The notes beneath the pieces are model-generated. The model was not told where the DNA came from and did no database searches. It saw nothing but the letters and a program-made list of their open reading frames with translations. The position numbers and the translations under genes were made by a program. A stretch of DNA of 64,000 bases from Marasmius tenuissimus (lineage: Eukaryota > Basidiomycota > Agaricomycetes > Agaricales > Marasmiaceae), in NCBI GenBank assembly GCA_029532415.1, contig JAQOTA010000018.1, forward strand, positions 1 to 64,000. Reading direction: 5' to 3'. Positions 24,400-36,165 of this stretch are shown one piece after another. Every line of letters begins with the position of its first letter. Position 1 is the first letter of the stretch.

Positions 24400-26485
24400 G
24401 AAAACCGTGCCCTTGTTCATACATTTCTAGAAACTCGATGAGAACATTATCGTCGCATCCTATGCCGGACTCTTTATTCATTCTTGCTTGAAGCAATTTT
24501 GTCCCTACTCATCCAACGACGGCTATCTCCCACCACCCACGTATTTTAGACCTTTCTAATGCACGTTTCATTCGCTGTCAGGACTCATCACGTATTATCG
24601 AGATCAGGAATCAGGTACTTCAGAGTTATGGTAGCCCTCAGTAGCGGGCCGTGCCGCGTAAGGCGGCGACCAAGGTTATCTGCTATGACAATAATAACTT
24701 ACCCTCAGCCCGCCAATTGTTGAATGTTGAGATCAAGAACCCAGACCTAGGTTTTTGTCGCCGAGCCGCCAGCAGCTGCCAGCGCGCCAGATATGAGCGC
24801 GCGCTTGCGCTGGAAAATTGTCGGAGTCTCAAATATGTCCCTCGCTGTCCCGCACGTGAACACGTCACCACCTTTTGGCTCTCAACCACCACGGTCGTCG
24901 TTAAACTCTCCTCATCCCTGTGACTGATGCTCAATAATTCTTAAATGAAGCCAAGGGGAGTGTCTAGTATATCATCTGGGACAATTTGATGGATTTACGG
25001 CTCAGGCGCGTTGAAAATTCACCTTTTTCATTCATATACTGACGGTTTGCGTTGCAGTTTCAAAGTTAGCTGCTATCTGGGCTCGCTCGAGGTCTCTTGT
25101 AGTGGTCAGTGACGAATTTCATACATCGTTAACGACGTCATCATCTCAGACCCTCAACTGCCTTCGGCTGCTTCGACAATGACCGCACGGACCACCCACC
25201 GAATATATAAACCCGACATGATAAACTGGTCGACGGCCCCTCCTTTCCCTCCTTCCACCACCACCACTTCTCTCCCCTTCAGCTTCTCCGCGCTGCTCAT
25301 TCGATCCCTCTCTCCTCCCTCTCTTCTTCTTATTGTGAGTCGGGCCCTTCGTTGTCGTTACTCTCGATACTGACCCTGCTTAGGACCATGACACATTACC
25401 TTACCGTGAACCTGCTAGGTAAGTTCTCACTATCGCTGTTATTAATATGTAGTTGACCCAGTCCTTTCAGCAGCGTGCATTCATCACCCATACCCATAAG
25501 TCCACCGTCACCTCCCTTGTTCGTTATGCAGTGAACACGCTTGCCAATTATTGGGGCGCATATATGCACCATAAAGTACAGTGTGTGTGCACCTTCACTC
25601 ATAACATTGGGATGCAAACTCACATCATAATTCTCAGGGATTCCTGACGTAGATGAAGCCCAGAGGCGGATGGGTCAGCCATGTTGCAGTCGAGAACCTC
25701 CACTAACCGACACCTTGTGCGAGGTCATAGCTCCGGTACGTTTTTCAGTGCTCACCTAGCTTGCCGAGGGTACAAATACTGACGCTGTCAACACACAGGA
25801 CCTTGTTGTCGTTGTTTTGTTGAAGATGATATATGTATCGCCTCTCTGCACCCGTCATATCACGTAGCTCTGTGGCTTTCCTAGCCGCGTTCATGATGTC
25901 GTACATACAATTCCAATATGATATTGTCTCTTTTCCTAATATGTGAAATTATGAGAAGCCCTGTACTGGGCGTGCTAGCGCTACCTCTTCATCCCTACGA
26001 CCCTTTTGACCCAATAAAACATCTACTATGTTTCACAATCCCTATATCCTGTCACCTTTCCCGTGATCCGTTGGTCTCTCCACTACTCGCTGCTATATGC
26101 TACACCCCCTGCTACTCGCCACTGTCCTCGTTATCCGGTAATCACCCCCAAAACTGGTTAAAACCCTCCAAAACCCGGTACAATCTTTGCAAGCCGTGAC
26201 AACCTTCGGTCTCCGGTATCATCCTCAAAACTCGTTAAAAGGTACTCAAATTCGTTGTTTTCTACTGGTATCATGCTCACGAATTCTCGCTCTTTCTTTG
26301 GATTTCAGAAAAGTTTTAATACGGTTATATAGTCCGTTCCTGTTCGTAACCAGGTACAGCGGGTTTTGTCCTACCTAACGGATATCGGGGATACTAATTA
26401 CATTCTATCGATCCAGGTATTTTGCTGATGTAAGAAAGCCTCAAGGTCAGGGCAATGTCAAATCGAGGGTGTACTTCACACTTAC
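24400..26485. other. Gene-poor stretch
   Basis: A TATA-like run (atatataaac, about 25204) and several intron-like signals between 25330 and 25870 hint at a small plus-strand gene. I could not build a frame without stops, and I recognise no product. The part from about 26100 to 26260 is rich in imperfect aaaac/ggtta repeats. Confidence 0.3.
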
Positions 26486-26606
26486 AGATGACTTTCCAGA
26501 GCCAGTGGCACCCATTACACTGGCAACGTTAAAGCGGTTCAATGGAAGTCACAAGAGCGGGGTGTATAACGGATACTTACGCAATGACAACGTCGTCTTG
26601 GTTCAT
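26486..26606 (-). pseudogene. Truncated P-loop GTPase: first two exons only
   Basis: On the minus strand, exon 1 (26606-26581) encodes M-N-Q-D-D-V-V-I-A. A GT-AG intron follows, and exon 2 (26519-26486) encodes V-M-G-A-T-G-S-G-K-S-S. This matches the first two exons of the GTPase genes at 27815 and 31141 in length (exon 2 is exactly 34 nt in all three) and in phase. Exon 2 ends at a good donor (gtaagt), but no third exon with the D-x-P-G-F-D-D region follows. The copy is therefore only the Walker A head of the gene, in opposite orientation to its relatives. Confidence 0.7.
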
Positions 26607-27814
26607 GATGGATTCAAGAGCTTGGATGAGACGGTGATTTACTGGCGTTATCGAGCTTGAGTTGAGAATATTAGGCGGAGACCTGTTTGTCAGATGCAGC
26701 TACGGGAGAAGGTCGCAGCGGGGGGTATATATGGTGTGTGGCACGCAGATAGTCACAGCGTTGAGGCTGATTTACTGTCACAAATAACGGGATTGGACCC
26801 AACACTTTTTTACTATAGTCTGAGTGCGCACTCAGCACGAGGACAGAGTGAGGTCTACGTGAAACACTGTCTTCATTCATCTGGAATTTGAATCCCGCCC
26901 GTATCATCACGTCCATCAATCATCGGCAGAGCATGCGCGCGCCAGCCGTGGTATACGAGCTTCCTGTCAGGAATGTAAGTATTACCGATTTCTGTTCCTA
27001 TAGATTTAGTTCTGACTCAACACTCGTTTAGTCTGCTGGCTCAGCTAGATACACCCGATCAACCTCATCGTAATCTTCACTCTCAGAGGGGGATAGTTCG
27101 AAACGAGACTTTCATAACTCAGCCTCACCACCAGGCGCTGAAAATCACCTCGGCACTTTTGTCCTTGTCTTCTATCATCAAATCCGGGAGCGCTCAATAC
27201 TATCCCGAAGCTCCCCAGATTGCCACATCTGTAGTGTGTAGCCCAGAACCTGAGTGGGCGCTCATTTAACCTCGGGACAGATCAATTGACCGAGCATTCG
27301 AGCCGTCAGCGTTTCAGCGCTTCCAATTCAGCTCCAGCCCTGCTGAATAGCTGGGTCCTGTCTACCTTGAATGCTTATCGATCGCGGTGGTTATTTGGTT
27401 TTTGGAGTAACCTCCATGAAGGATCACACTAAGAACATGCAAGCTTCCTGTCAAGGGTATTCATCGGGATTTGTCCACTCCGAATGTGAACTGACTCGGC
27501 GTTTCGGCTGTGCTAATACGAGTGACTTGGGAGTGCTATGTGGCTGAGGTTCAATTCTTCTGACTGACATCTTGGCTAAAATCTAATGCAGTTGGAGCTT
27601 TGGTTCGATCGAGGTCGTGTACTACTTTTGGGGTTCTGGTAGAGCGCCACACCCTCAGGGCAAGGACATGGTGTAAGGTGTCCGTCTTTCGGGAGGAACC
27701 AATACCTATATCCGTCTATCTGTGTATCGACTTGCGGATTTTGGATACCTGTCTCGGTCATATATACGCGCTGCTTTGCACAGGACTCCCGAGCCCACAC
27801 AAGTCGAGCCCACC
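26607..27814. other. No gene recognised
   Basis: I see only short frames between the truncated GTPase copy and the intact gene. It should include the promoter of the plus-strand GTPase gene. Confidence 0.35.
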
Positions 27815-29286
27815 ATGCAGCTAGCCTCTCAAGATACGAAGACAAAGAATGAGCGTCCCCGGGCGTATATTGCGTAGGTGCTACCTGCACCCTCTTTTCA
27901 GGATGTTTGTCTTATTTTTGTATGAATTTGAAGCGCTATGGGAGGAACTGGAACCGGAAAGACGTCGGTGAGCAGTAATGGTATTAACCACGCTGGGTCT
28001 CGCTGACCATTCCCACGTAGTTTATCAACCTGGTCGGACAGTCAGAATTCCTCGTCGGGGATGGCCTGGACTCCTGCACCAACCGAATTCAGCAACATCC
28101 GTTCGCGTTCGAGGGCCAAGACGTGGTCCTCATCGACATTCCTGGCTTTGACGACTCCAACAAGAGTGACGCCGAGATTGTCAAAATGATTGCTGATTTT
28201 CTACTCGCGGAGTGAGTTGAGTTTCCAACTTTCCTTTCTTCGGATGTGTCTTTCTCATACAAAGCCTTGGCTTCTTCTAGATACCGCGCCGGCAGATGTC
28301 TGTCCGGTGTCATGTACTTTCATCGCATCACCGACGTCCGAATGGGTGGTGCTTCCAGACGCAATTTCACCATGTTCCAAAAGCTTTGCGGCGAGGAGGC
28401 CTTCTCGAACGTCGCCATCGTCACGACGAGGTGGGATCTCGAGGAGCAGGAAGTCGCCATGGCTCGATTCGAGGAGATGAAGTCCAAGCCCCAACTTTGC
28501 CGACCCATCGTCGACAAAGGTGGCTCGATGTTCCCACATAACCGTACTCCCGAATCTGCGAACGAGATCATACGTCATCTCATCACCGGTACTTCCCCAG
28601 TGCCACTCCTGATCCAACGGGAAATGGCCGAGGGCATGAAGTTGTCAGAGACCACGGCAGGGCGTGAGTTGGAACAGGAGATTCTGAAGCAAGTAGAGAG
28701 TAACCAGAGACAAGTAGCCGAAATAATTGAGGAGATGGAGCAGATTCAGGATTCGACTGAACTCGAGGCGCTCGAAGAGGACATTCGAGCTCTTCGGGAG
28801 CGTGCAACACATTGGCAGACTGAAGCTGCCAAGCTGTCTGGACCTCCTCTCGACCCTCCCGCAGAGACTCATTCGATCGACTTCGACGGCCCACTGCTAG
28901 ACTCTCAAGTTCCAATCCAGCAGCTTCAACTTGGGGCATTGAACGACAGAACGCCTGACCCGGCCCCATCGTTTGTCCATGCCGTTCCAACCGGGATACC
29001 CGACACCTCAACAGTACACCCACCCGCTGTTCGTCCCAATATAACAACGGAGCCACCGCAGCAATTTGCCACGATTGACGATTTGGGACAAGTTAAGAAA
29101 GACCTCCAACAAATGCGATATCGCCAGGATCACATAGAGCAAGAGCAATCAACATCTGTCAGATATCCCTCCTGGCTTGTTGGAATACTGGACAGGGTTA
29201 TATTGATTTTTAACAACCTGCGAGCGAGGGACGTTAGTCAGGGTTACAGACCGACGATAGAGCCCAGCGCGCGTACTGGGGGATAG
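27815..29286 (+). CDS. AIG1/septin-like P-loop GTPase
   Basis: Exons 27815-27873, 27934-27967, 28021-28211 and 28281-29286 join in phase (introns 60, 53 and 69 nt) to give 429 residues. G1/Walker A is GGTGTGKTS (made across a splice), G3 is DIPGFDD and the G4 position reads T-T-R-W-D. The segment between (MYFHRITDVRMGG) is typical of the fungal G-domain family related to AIG1/GIMAP and septin GTPases. Residues from about 240 form a Glu/Gln-rich coiled coil, followed by a Pro-rich region and a hydrophobic C-terminal stretch (WLVGILDRVILIFNNL) that might touch membrane. Role unknown; such genes are multicopy in agarics. It sits next to a relative at 31141. Confidence 0.8.
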
Positions 29287-31140
29287 ATTTACAATGGAAT
29301 CTACTTGCATATTTTTGTGTTTCGTCGATAGTATTTCGTTTTGCTGTACCGAAATAACGAGTAGTTGAACTTGAAGATGTTCTTGAGGTCCTGGGCTACT
29401 CAGTCAACCACTGAAATAGCTGGAGTTCGACAACTGTAGCGAATAAAACGGCCCTTCTCAAGCATTTCCCAGAGCTCTATCACAACTTCTGGGACGCCTT
29501 AAAAACAGCATAGGGCGTTCATGGTCAAGCTCATCCACGACAGTTCCACCACCTGGACATGATCATATCAACGTCGAAACTGGCCTTCTGACATAGAGGA
29601 AGCTATGGTGTGATATTGAAAACGTTGATAGGATCCGAGAGAACGTCTTCAAGCTTGAGAGAGAACGGTTGGATATATGTAGTGATGCTGAGTTGTGTTG
29701 AGAGAAATATCCGGAGAACGGCATTGAACGGCCGTTAGAGGTCGCGAGTCATTTTTCAAGGGCCTGGCCGACGCTGTGATTGTTGTGCGTGGTCGAGTGG
29801 TCAAGACGATTGTGGTTCAAGTGACGGACGCGACATTGGCCCTGGGCGCTCATTGTATGTTGACTCCGAACACCCGTCTCTTCTCCCCCATCACGATCAC
29901 GGCGAAGCTGGAGAACCCGATGTGTAAGTGCCACTTTTTCTTTGTCCCTTCAAATTCTCGCGTTTTGCTGGCCCTTTTTACCTCTTTCTCAGAAATACGT
30001 TTGAGCCTCTTCAAGGGTACCGGTCGCGATGCACCCGCAGCATCCCAGCACTCACTTCATTATCCGTCTAATTACGAGAAAAAAATGTGTGGCGACTGGC
30101 AAAAGTGTGAGGTGCTGTTGTTGAGAAAGAAAGAACGAGCCGTGAAGGTGTCGAAAGACAGACCGTGCTAAAGAAATCTCGAAAACTCCTGTGTCTTTCA
30201 AGGTTGGCCTTGTAATAGTGGAAGAGGGATAGATAGGTTTGTCAAACGTACTATACAACCGTGGATCCGCCTCTAACATGTTCTCGAAGCTGATTGCACT
30301 CCCTCGGCATCTGTGGGGATCTATGTCAAGACCAAGACTTAGAGGATACAATGAGCGATCTGGAAGGTACGCCGTTTTCTCAATTGGTCTTACTCGTTCG
30401 TCAGCCATTGATTAAAGCTATAACTAGTCTCCCTGAATGATCTGCATTATCCCAACCACGGTTTGAGGAACAAACATGCCTATTACTCGAACGATACCAC
30501 CCTCCAAGACCTATCACTTCCCCGCAGAATTAAACCAAGCCTCAAGGCCACAGCTACATCTCAATTGCACTATTGCGGAGGCGTGATGTGCCAGCAACAA
30601 TGAAGATATCCGTTCACTACATGTTCTACCCCTCCCCCGATTGAACTCCAGGCATTCAAAGGCTACCTGGACTCACGTCTAGTACCCGGCGTTCTTGTGA
30701 GGCCCATGGCTGTGAATTCTAAATACTGGTCTGTATCTTCCACCGATCGACCAACAATGCTATTCTGGTGGAGTGGGGAAGCAATCTATCTGTGCCGCCC
30801 AAGTACGACAGCCTGACTGACAAGACAGCAGGCCTGTGTGCATCAATGTCGCGCGCCCGCGGTACTCGATCCAAACTTCATACCTTCTATCATCCCCGCT
30901 GTCAGTCTACAGAACGAGCGGCATATGATCTTGTTCACTTCACTTCACCGATTAGCTTGACTCTAAAGATCTGGAGAGGCATAGGTCCGGCAATCAAAAT
31001 CTTCCGAGGCTACACAAGTCTACAACCGGTATATATCAAGACCATGCCCGAGTTCCGCAGAACAGTACGCCTTTTAAAGTGTACTATCATATCCTTGGTG
31101 GGTTACTCATATCCTTGGCGGTCGTCTTTCGCTCATTTCA
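29287..31140. other. Largely non-coding, one protein-like remnant
   Basis: A plus-strand frame at about 29740-29925 reads like a conserved fragment (F-F-K-G-L-A-D-A-V-I-V-V-R-G-R-V-V-K, then T-P-N-T-R-L-F-S-P-I-T-I-T) and ends near a GT donor. I cannot extend it into a gene in either direction and do not recognise it. The rest holds nothing supported. Confidence 0.3.
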
Positions 31141-34100
31141 ATGCAGCAACCTACTAGAATGGCATACGACCAGGACGACGTCGTGATCGCGTAAGTCAGA
31201 TACTGCTTCGACTCTCTTGGGGATGTGGCTCATATCCTTCAGTGTAATGGGGGGCACTGGCTCTGGAAAATCATCTGTAAGTGTAGCTTCTGCTTTACCC
31301 TCGCTTGGAAGCTTATCCACCTTGTTTGCAGTTCATCCAGCTCCTGACTGACAATGACAGCGTCAAGATCGGCCATACCATGGATTCTGAGACCAGCGAT
31401 GTTCGTCCCATTCGCTTCAAGGACGACACGAGAGGTGTCAACATCACGATAGTTGACACCCCTGGGTTCGATGACTCGCGGGAAAGCCTCACCGACACAG
31501 ATATCTTGAAGAAGATTGCCGAATTCCTTCTCAACGAGTAAGCACGTCTCCTCTCGCGTCGATACATGAAACTGATTGATTCCACGCAGATACGACAACA
31601 AGCGAAAGTTGAATGCCCTCATCTATCTTCAACGCATCTCCGACCCCAGATTCAGTGGTCAATCCAACCGGAACCTTGCGATTTTTCGAGGTCTCTGCGG
31701 AACGGCGACGTACAAGAACGTGGTCGTCCTTACCACGTTCTGGGACCGCACATCCGATTTCCAGCAGGGTTTGCAACGAGAGGACCAGCTCAAGGCGAAT
31801 TATTTCAAAGAACTGGTTCAGGGTGGTGCGCGATTTATGCGCCATGATCGTACCCCGAGGAGCGCAAGCGAGGTCCTTGAACATGTCTTCACGCTGGTAC
31901 CGCGGAATGTTCAGTTACAGGAAGAGATCCGACTAGAAGGGAAGAGTCTAGAGCAAACTGCGGCTGGATTTGTGCAAAGAGAGGAGGTAGAACGTATGAT
32001 TGCGAAGCATCAGCAGAGTCTGGCGGAGCTACGGGAAGAAATGGACGCAGTGAAGAACGAGAACATGGAGCTGAGGCAAGAACTGGAGCAGGAGAAGGCA
32101 GAGTTGAAGCAGAAGGTGGCACGCTGGGAGAGCGAGAAGGCGGAACTTCACGGAGGATTGCAGAGGCAGAAAACCCTACGCAAGGAAGCAGAGGCCAGAA
32201 TGCAGGAAGGGAGTGAAAGGCGAGGAATCGAGGTTGTAGATGAGAAGACGTCTCAACTCGGAACACAGATTAAAATTCATCTGTCCGCCGACGAAAAGAA
32301 GGTCACACAAGTGGTAGAGCTAGGACCAGCGAGTCCACCACCACCTTACGAAGTGGCACGGTACTGTGAGTCGTAATCGTCTAATGTCATGAGCTGTTGA
32401 CTTACTTTCGGATTTCAGCTCTCTCTACTTTCAGAAGAGAGGACTTCGAATTTGCTTACTCCGACCGATACCCGCCGTACATGAAGAAGGTTCCACGCAA
32501 GGATCGAAAGAACATCTTTGGAATCTTTGACTTCGAAAGCCTTCTTCAAACCACCGTCATGTTGTCCCTTTGTTCTCAGCTTGTCCCCACAATCCGCGAG
32601 CTGGCACCAAACGCCTCCGTAATCCGCTCCATCGAAGATCTTGTGCGGCGTAACCGTGAGCTCCACGACAAAGCACGCGTCGGGGTCGGATACCCGGTGG
32701 AGCACAACATGTATCTCAACAAGAACATCGGACTGCGCGAAGACTGGTACACTGATGCAGTCTTTGGTCAACAGCAGCTTACCGGGACGAATTCCACGAC
32801 GGTTACGCGTGCAGATCGTCGATGGGTGGAGGAATTCCTACAGGTTTCTCGAGATCAACGTCGCCGCGATGTTTCACAGCTCCTCGAGAACGACTCGGAT
32901 AATCTCTTCGTCCAAGATTACAGCGATTTTCGTGCGTCTATGAACCTCTCCGAAACGACCAAGTTGATGACGGAGGGGCGATACGGCTGTGCGTCTGTCG
33001 TCCTCTTCCATCTCGAGGCCGACGGTCAGTTACACCCTTTGGCCATCACGCTGGACTATCAGGGAAGCATGGACAACTCCGTTACCATCTTCAATCGTCG
33101 TATTGGACACGGGAGTAGCGGAGACGAATATACTGACTGGCCATGGCGCTATGCAAAAACGTGCGCCCAAGTCTCAGACTGGCTCCGACATGAGGTTGCC
33201 ATCCACCTCGTCCACACACACCTCGTCGAAGAGGTGCTGATTGTGGCCGCCAATCGTGTCTTCGACCCCGAACATGTGGTCTTCAGGCTTTTGGAACCAC
33301 ATTGGGCCACAACACTTCCGTTGAATAAAGCAGCACGAGAAACTTTGGTACCCAAGATCATTGTCCGGATGACGGGCTTCAGCGAGGTCCAAACGTACGC
33401 CTTCTTGAAGAGTTCATACAGGAATTTCGATTGGACAGGGCTGTATGTTCCCAACGACTTGCGCAACCGCGGATTCCCGGTTGAGCATCTGGGCGAACGC
33501 AAGTACCACAACTACGGATATGCTCGTAATATCTCCCGTCTTTGGGAGATCATACGGAAGTTCGTATCCGAGGTCTTGACGGATGTGTACGTTAGTGGGG
33601 ACGAACAGGTCAGGAGCGATGGCTTTATTGCTTCGTTCTGTCGTGAGGTCCGCTCCAGTTACGGTGGCCAACTATCCTCGTTCCCTGACATTAGTACCCT
33701 GGATGAGCTTATCGACTTCGCTACCATGTGCATCCATATCGCCTCTCCACAGCACACCGCCGTCAACTACCTTCAACAGTATTACCAGACCTTCGTTCCT
33801 AACAAGCCGTCGGCTCTCTATACTCCCCTTCCGCGAACCCTTTCAGAGCTCAATAGGATCGGGGAAAAGGACCTACTGGCGGCACTTCCCCTACACCGGC
33901 CAAAGGATTGGTTACTCATGTCACAGGTCCCATACCTTCTGTCGTTTGAGGTCGCGGAAGATAGCACAATTCTCCATTATGCTCAGACGGCTTCGACCTC
34001 CAGTTCGACGATAGGCGTCATCCGCAGAGCCGCCAGAGGTCTCAGGGACGACCTTGAGAACTTCATTCCGACCTGCCGACAATTCAACGAGGACCTTGAC

Positions 34101-34166
34101 GACGGAGAGAAAACACCTTACGACGTTCTGAATCCGACGAAAACTGCTATATCGATCCTCATCTGA
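31141..34166 (+). CDS. P-loop GTPase fused in frame to a lipoxygenase
   Basis: Exons 31141-31190, 31243-31276, 31332-31537, 31590-32365 and 32419-34166 give 937 residues with every phase consistent. GTPase part: G1 GGTGSGKSS (20-28), G3 DTPGFDD (70-76), G4 position T-T-F-W-D (145-149), then a long coiled coil (about 210-300). Lipoxygenase part (from about 356): KNIGLREDWYTDAVFGQQQ, the metal-ligand helix HEVAIHLVHTH (H613, H618), H801 and N805 in S-P-Q-H-T-A-V-N, and a C-terminal Ile, all five expected iron or manganese ligands at normal spacing. The frame of the last exon has no in-frame ATG near its start. A 53-nt intron with gtgagt donor and tttcag acceptor links it to the GTPase exon. If that intron is not used, the GTPase ends at 32376 and the lipoxygenase would need a separate start. 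Lipoxygenases add oxygen to polyunsaturated fatty acids. Confidence 0.7.
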
Positions 34167-36165
34167 GGCCTTTGATTCTTCGGATTTGTATGTCAAGATT
34201 GTGTAATGGATTATCGGTAGATATTTGGATGTGATTTTTGTACCTATACCTATACACGCTCATTTCCCTGCAACTTTGAATCACTTCCGGCCTTGATCTA
34301 CTCAGTTCTGAGAGCAGGCCTCAGGTAGGCTGCGATCAAACTAACATCGAACCAAGGTCTATAAAATGTGAAGCGTAAGACTGGGACATGTACCTACAAC
34401 AAAAAACAAGGTTTCAAACCAAACTTCTCGGTTCGATGACGAAGATAATCAACACCGATACCGAGGCTGCCGATTCAGAGCACAAGTTTGGCAAGGACGT
34501 TGGAACCCAAAGGTAGGTTGCCCGTGGAGTCGGCGTGGACCAGGCTTCATCGGCATCCCCAACCGCACGTACCGCGAACCTTGGCCAACGCTCTATCAAA
34601 TTGTTGACGCAAGCCCTTCATCTCAGGTCTCGACGTTGTCCGTATCAGCCTGACTCTGAGCTGCAATGAAGCCTTCCCTTCTTGCTCTTTTCGTCACTTC
34701 CCGTAGTTCTCTTCCGTAGCTGCCGCCTCCAACTCTTTCACCCGTCGCTTGCCATCCAATTCCCATTGCAAATCAAGTTTCTCGTCCCCCACATTCCCAA
34801 CTCTTTCTTCGACTGCTCCCTCACCTGCTTGAGCTCTCGCCTGAGCGGCCTTGCAGCTACATTCTGTACCCTCGGAATATCCTTCTATCCCTTGAGGTTC
34901 GTTGACCTTGCGCAGCGTGTTTGGTAATCATCCTGTCCTCGTAATGTACCATGCCCACTGCCGTAGTCTATTCTACATAGCGACTCATCCTCCCGGAAGA
35001 ACTATAGAACAGGGAGCTGTTGGTATTTTAAACAGACAGAACATTGTATGAAGCACGTACACGGTATCATGATGGTTAAAGAGTCTATGATATCTCGACT
35101 CGAGGCGAACGTTGAACTTGCAGAATCCTCAAGGCCAGACTGATCTGATCTTTGAGCTTAAGTACTTCGGCTTTTCAAGGTCAACCAGATGTCGGGCGGC
35201 GCAGACTCGCAGAAGACACTGCAGGAAAGGTCTTTACCTTCAAGTCGATCATGAGTAGATTGGGGAGGTGTGACGGTGTGAGTGGAAACAATGAAACAAT
35301 TTAGTGTCATTACGCTGATCCAGTTACGCGTTCGCTTTTCCGGTCCGGAGGAGGAGAGCGCCGGTTCCGAGATGTGTCCCGGTGACTATCTACGTACGTC
35401 GTACACCTTCGAATCCGATCCCGGGATGCCTCGCTACCTTCCACTACCAGACGAGCTCACATCCGGAAGTTGTCCTTTTTTCCATGGCCATCACCATCTT
35501 CGAGAGCTCTTTTCTCCATCATATACTGCAGCTGCTTCATGGCCTGATCCGGTGTGAATCCCCGAATGGTATGCAAGATATTCTTTTCAAGGCTTCAAAA
35601 GCCTCATGCCGGTCTTCTTATTTCCTTAAGGCTCAGAGTCGCTCTGTTCCTCACCCAAACCTCTCATCCTACATTCACAGGCTTCTCTCCCTCTGTAGAA
35701 TCATTGTACTTACTACTTGATCGCTCTACGCACCTATTACAGATGTTCTCCAAACTCCCCGAACTTTGCTGTCTTCGATACTGGTGATTTCACCTAATGT
35801 TCAACGAGATTTTCGGACTCACCGTCGAAGCTGACTTACTGACCAAGTTGAAAGGAACCCAAGGGGCCATCCCTCAGGCAAAGTTTGGCGCTCATCCAAC
35901 TCTCAAGGTCTCACCGTTTGTGATCGCTATACGGTCACAATCAAACTTCAAACTTCAATAATATATCACATACACATACAAGGCACGTACATCAGGAGTC
36001 ATCGATTCTGGTGAGGAGTTTTTCCCCAAAGCTCAAGCGCAATTTAGAAACAACCAACAGAAACAACTAATCTTTCCCCTCTTCGACAGCCACACAGCAG
36101 CACCATTTCCCACCTGTTCAGTTAGCCTCGACGTGATTCATCTCCGGAGACTCGCCACGAGGGAG
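34167..36165. other. Gene-poor stretch, about 2 kb
   Basis: Frames around 35282-35787 show leucine-rich pieces reminiscent of F-box/LRR tails, but in several frames and without an F-box. I treat them as unsupported, possibly relics. A cttcaaacttcaa run lies at about 35942-35958. Confidence 0.3.

Noticed and set aside
25179..25880. Possible small spliced gene with a TATA-like box
   Set aside because: Several intron-like signals exist, but I could not join exons without a stop and saw no conserved motif.
29740..29930. Conserved-looking fragment with V-V-R-G-R-V-V-K
   Set aside because: It could not be extended on either side and matches no family I know; recorded only as a remnant.
35282..35787. 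Leucine-rich frames that look like an F-box/LRR tail
   Set aside because: The similarity is spread over three frames, no F-box is present and no splice model joins them.
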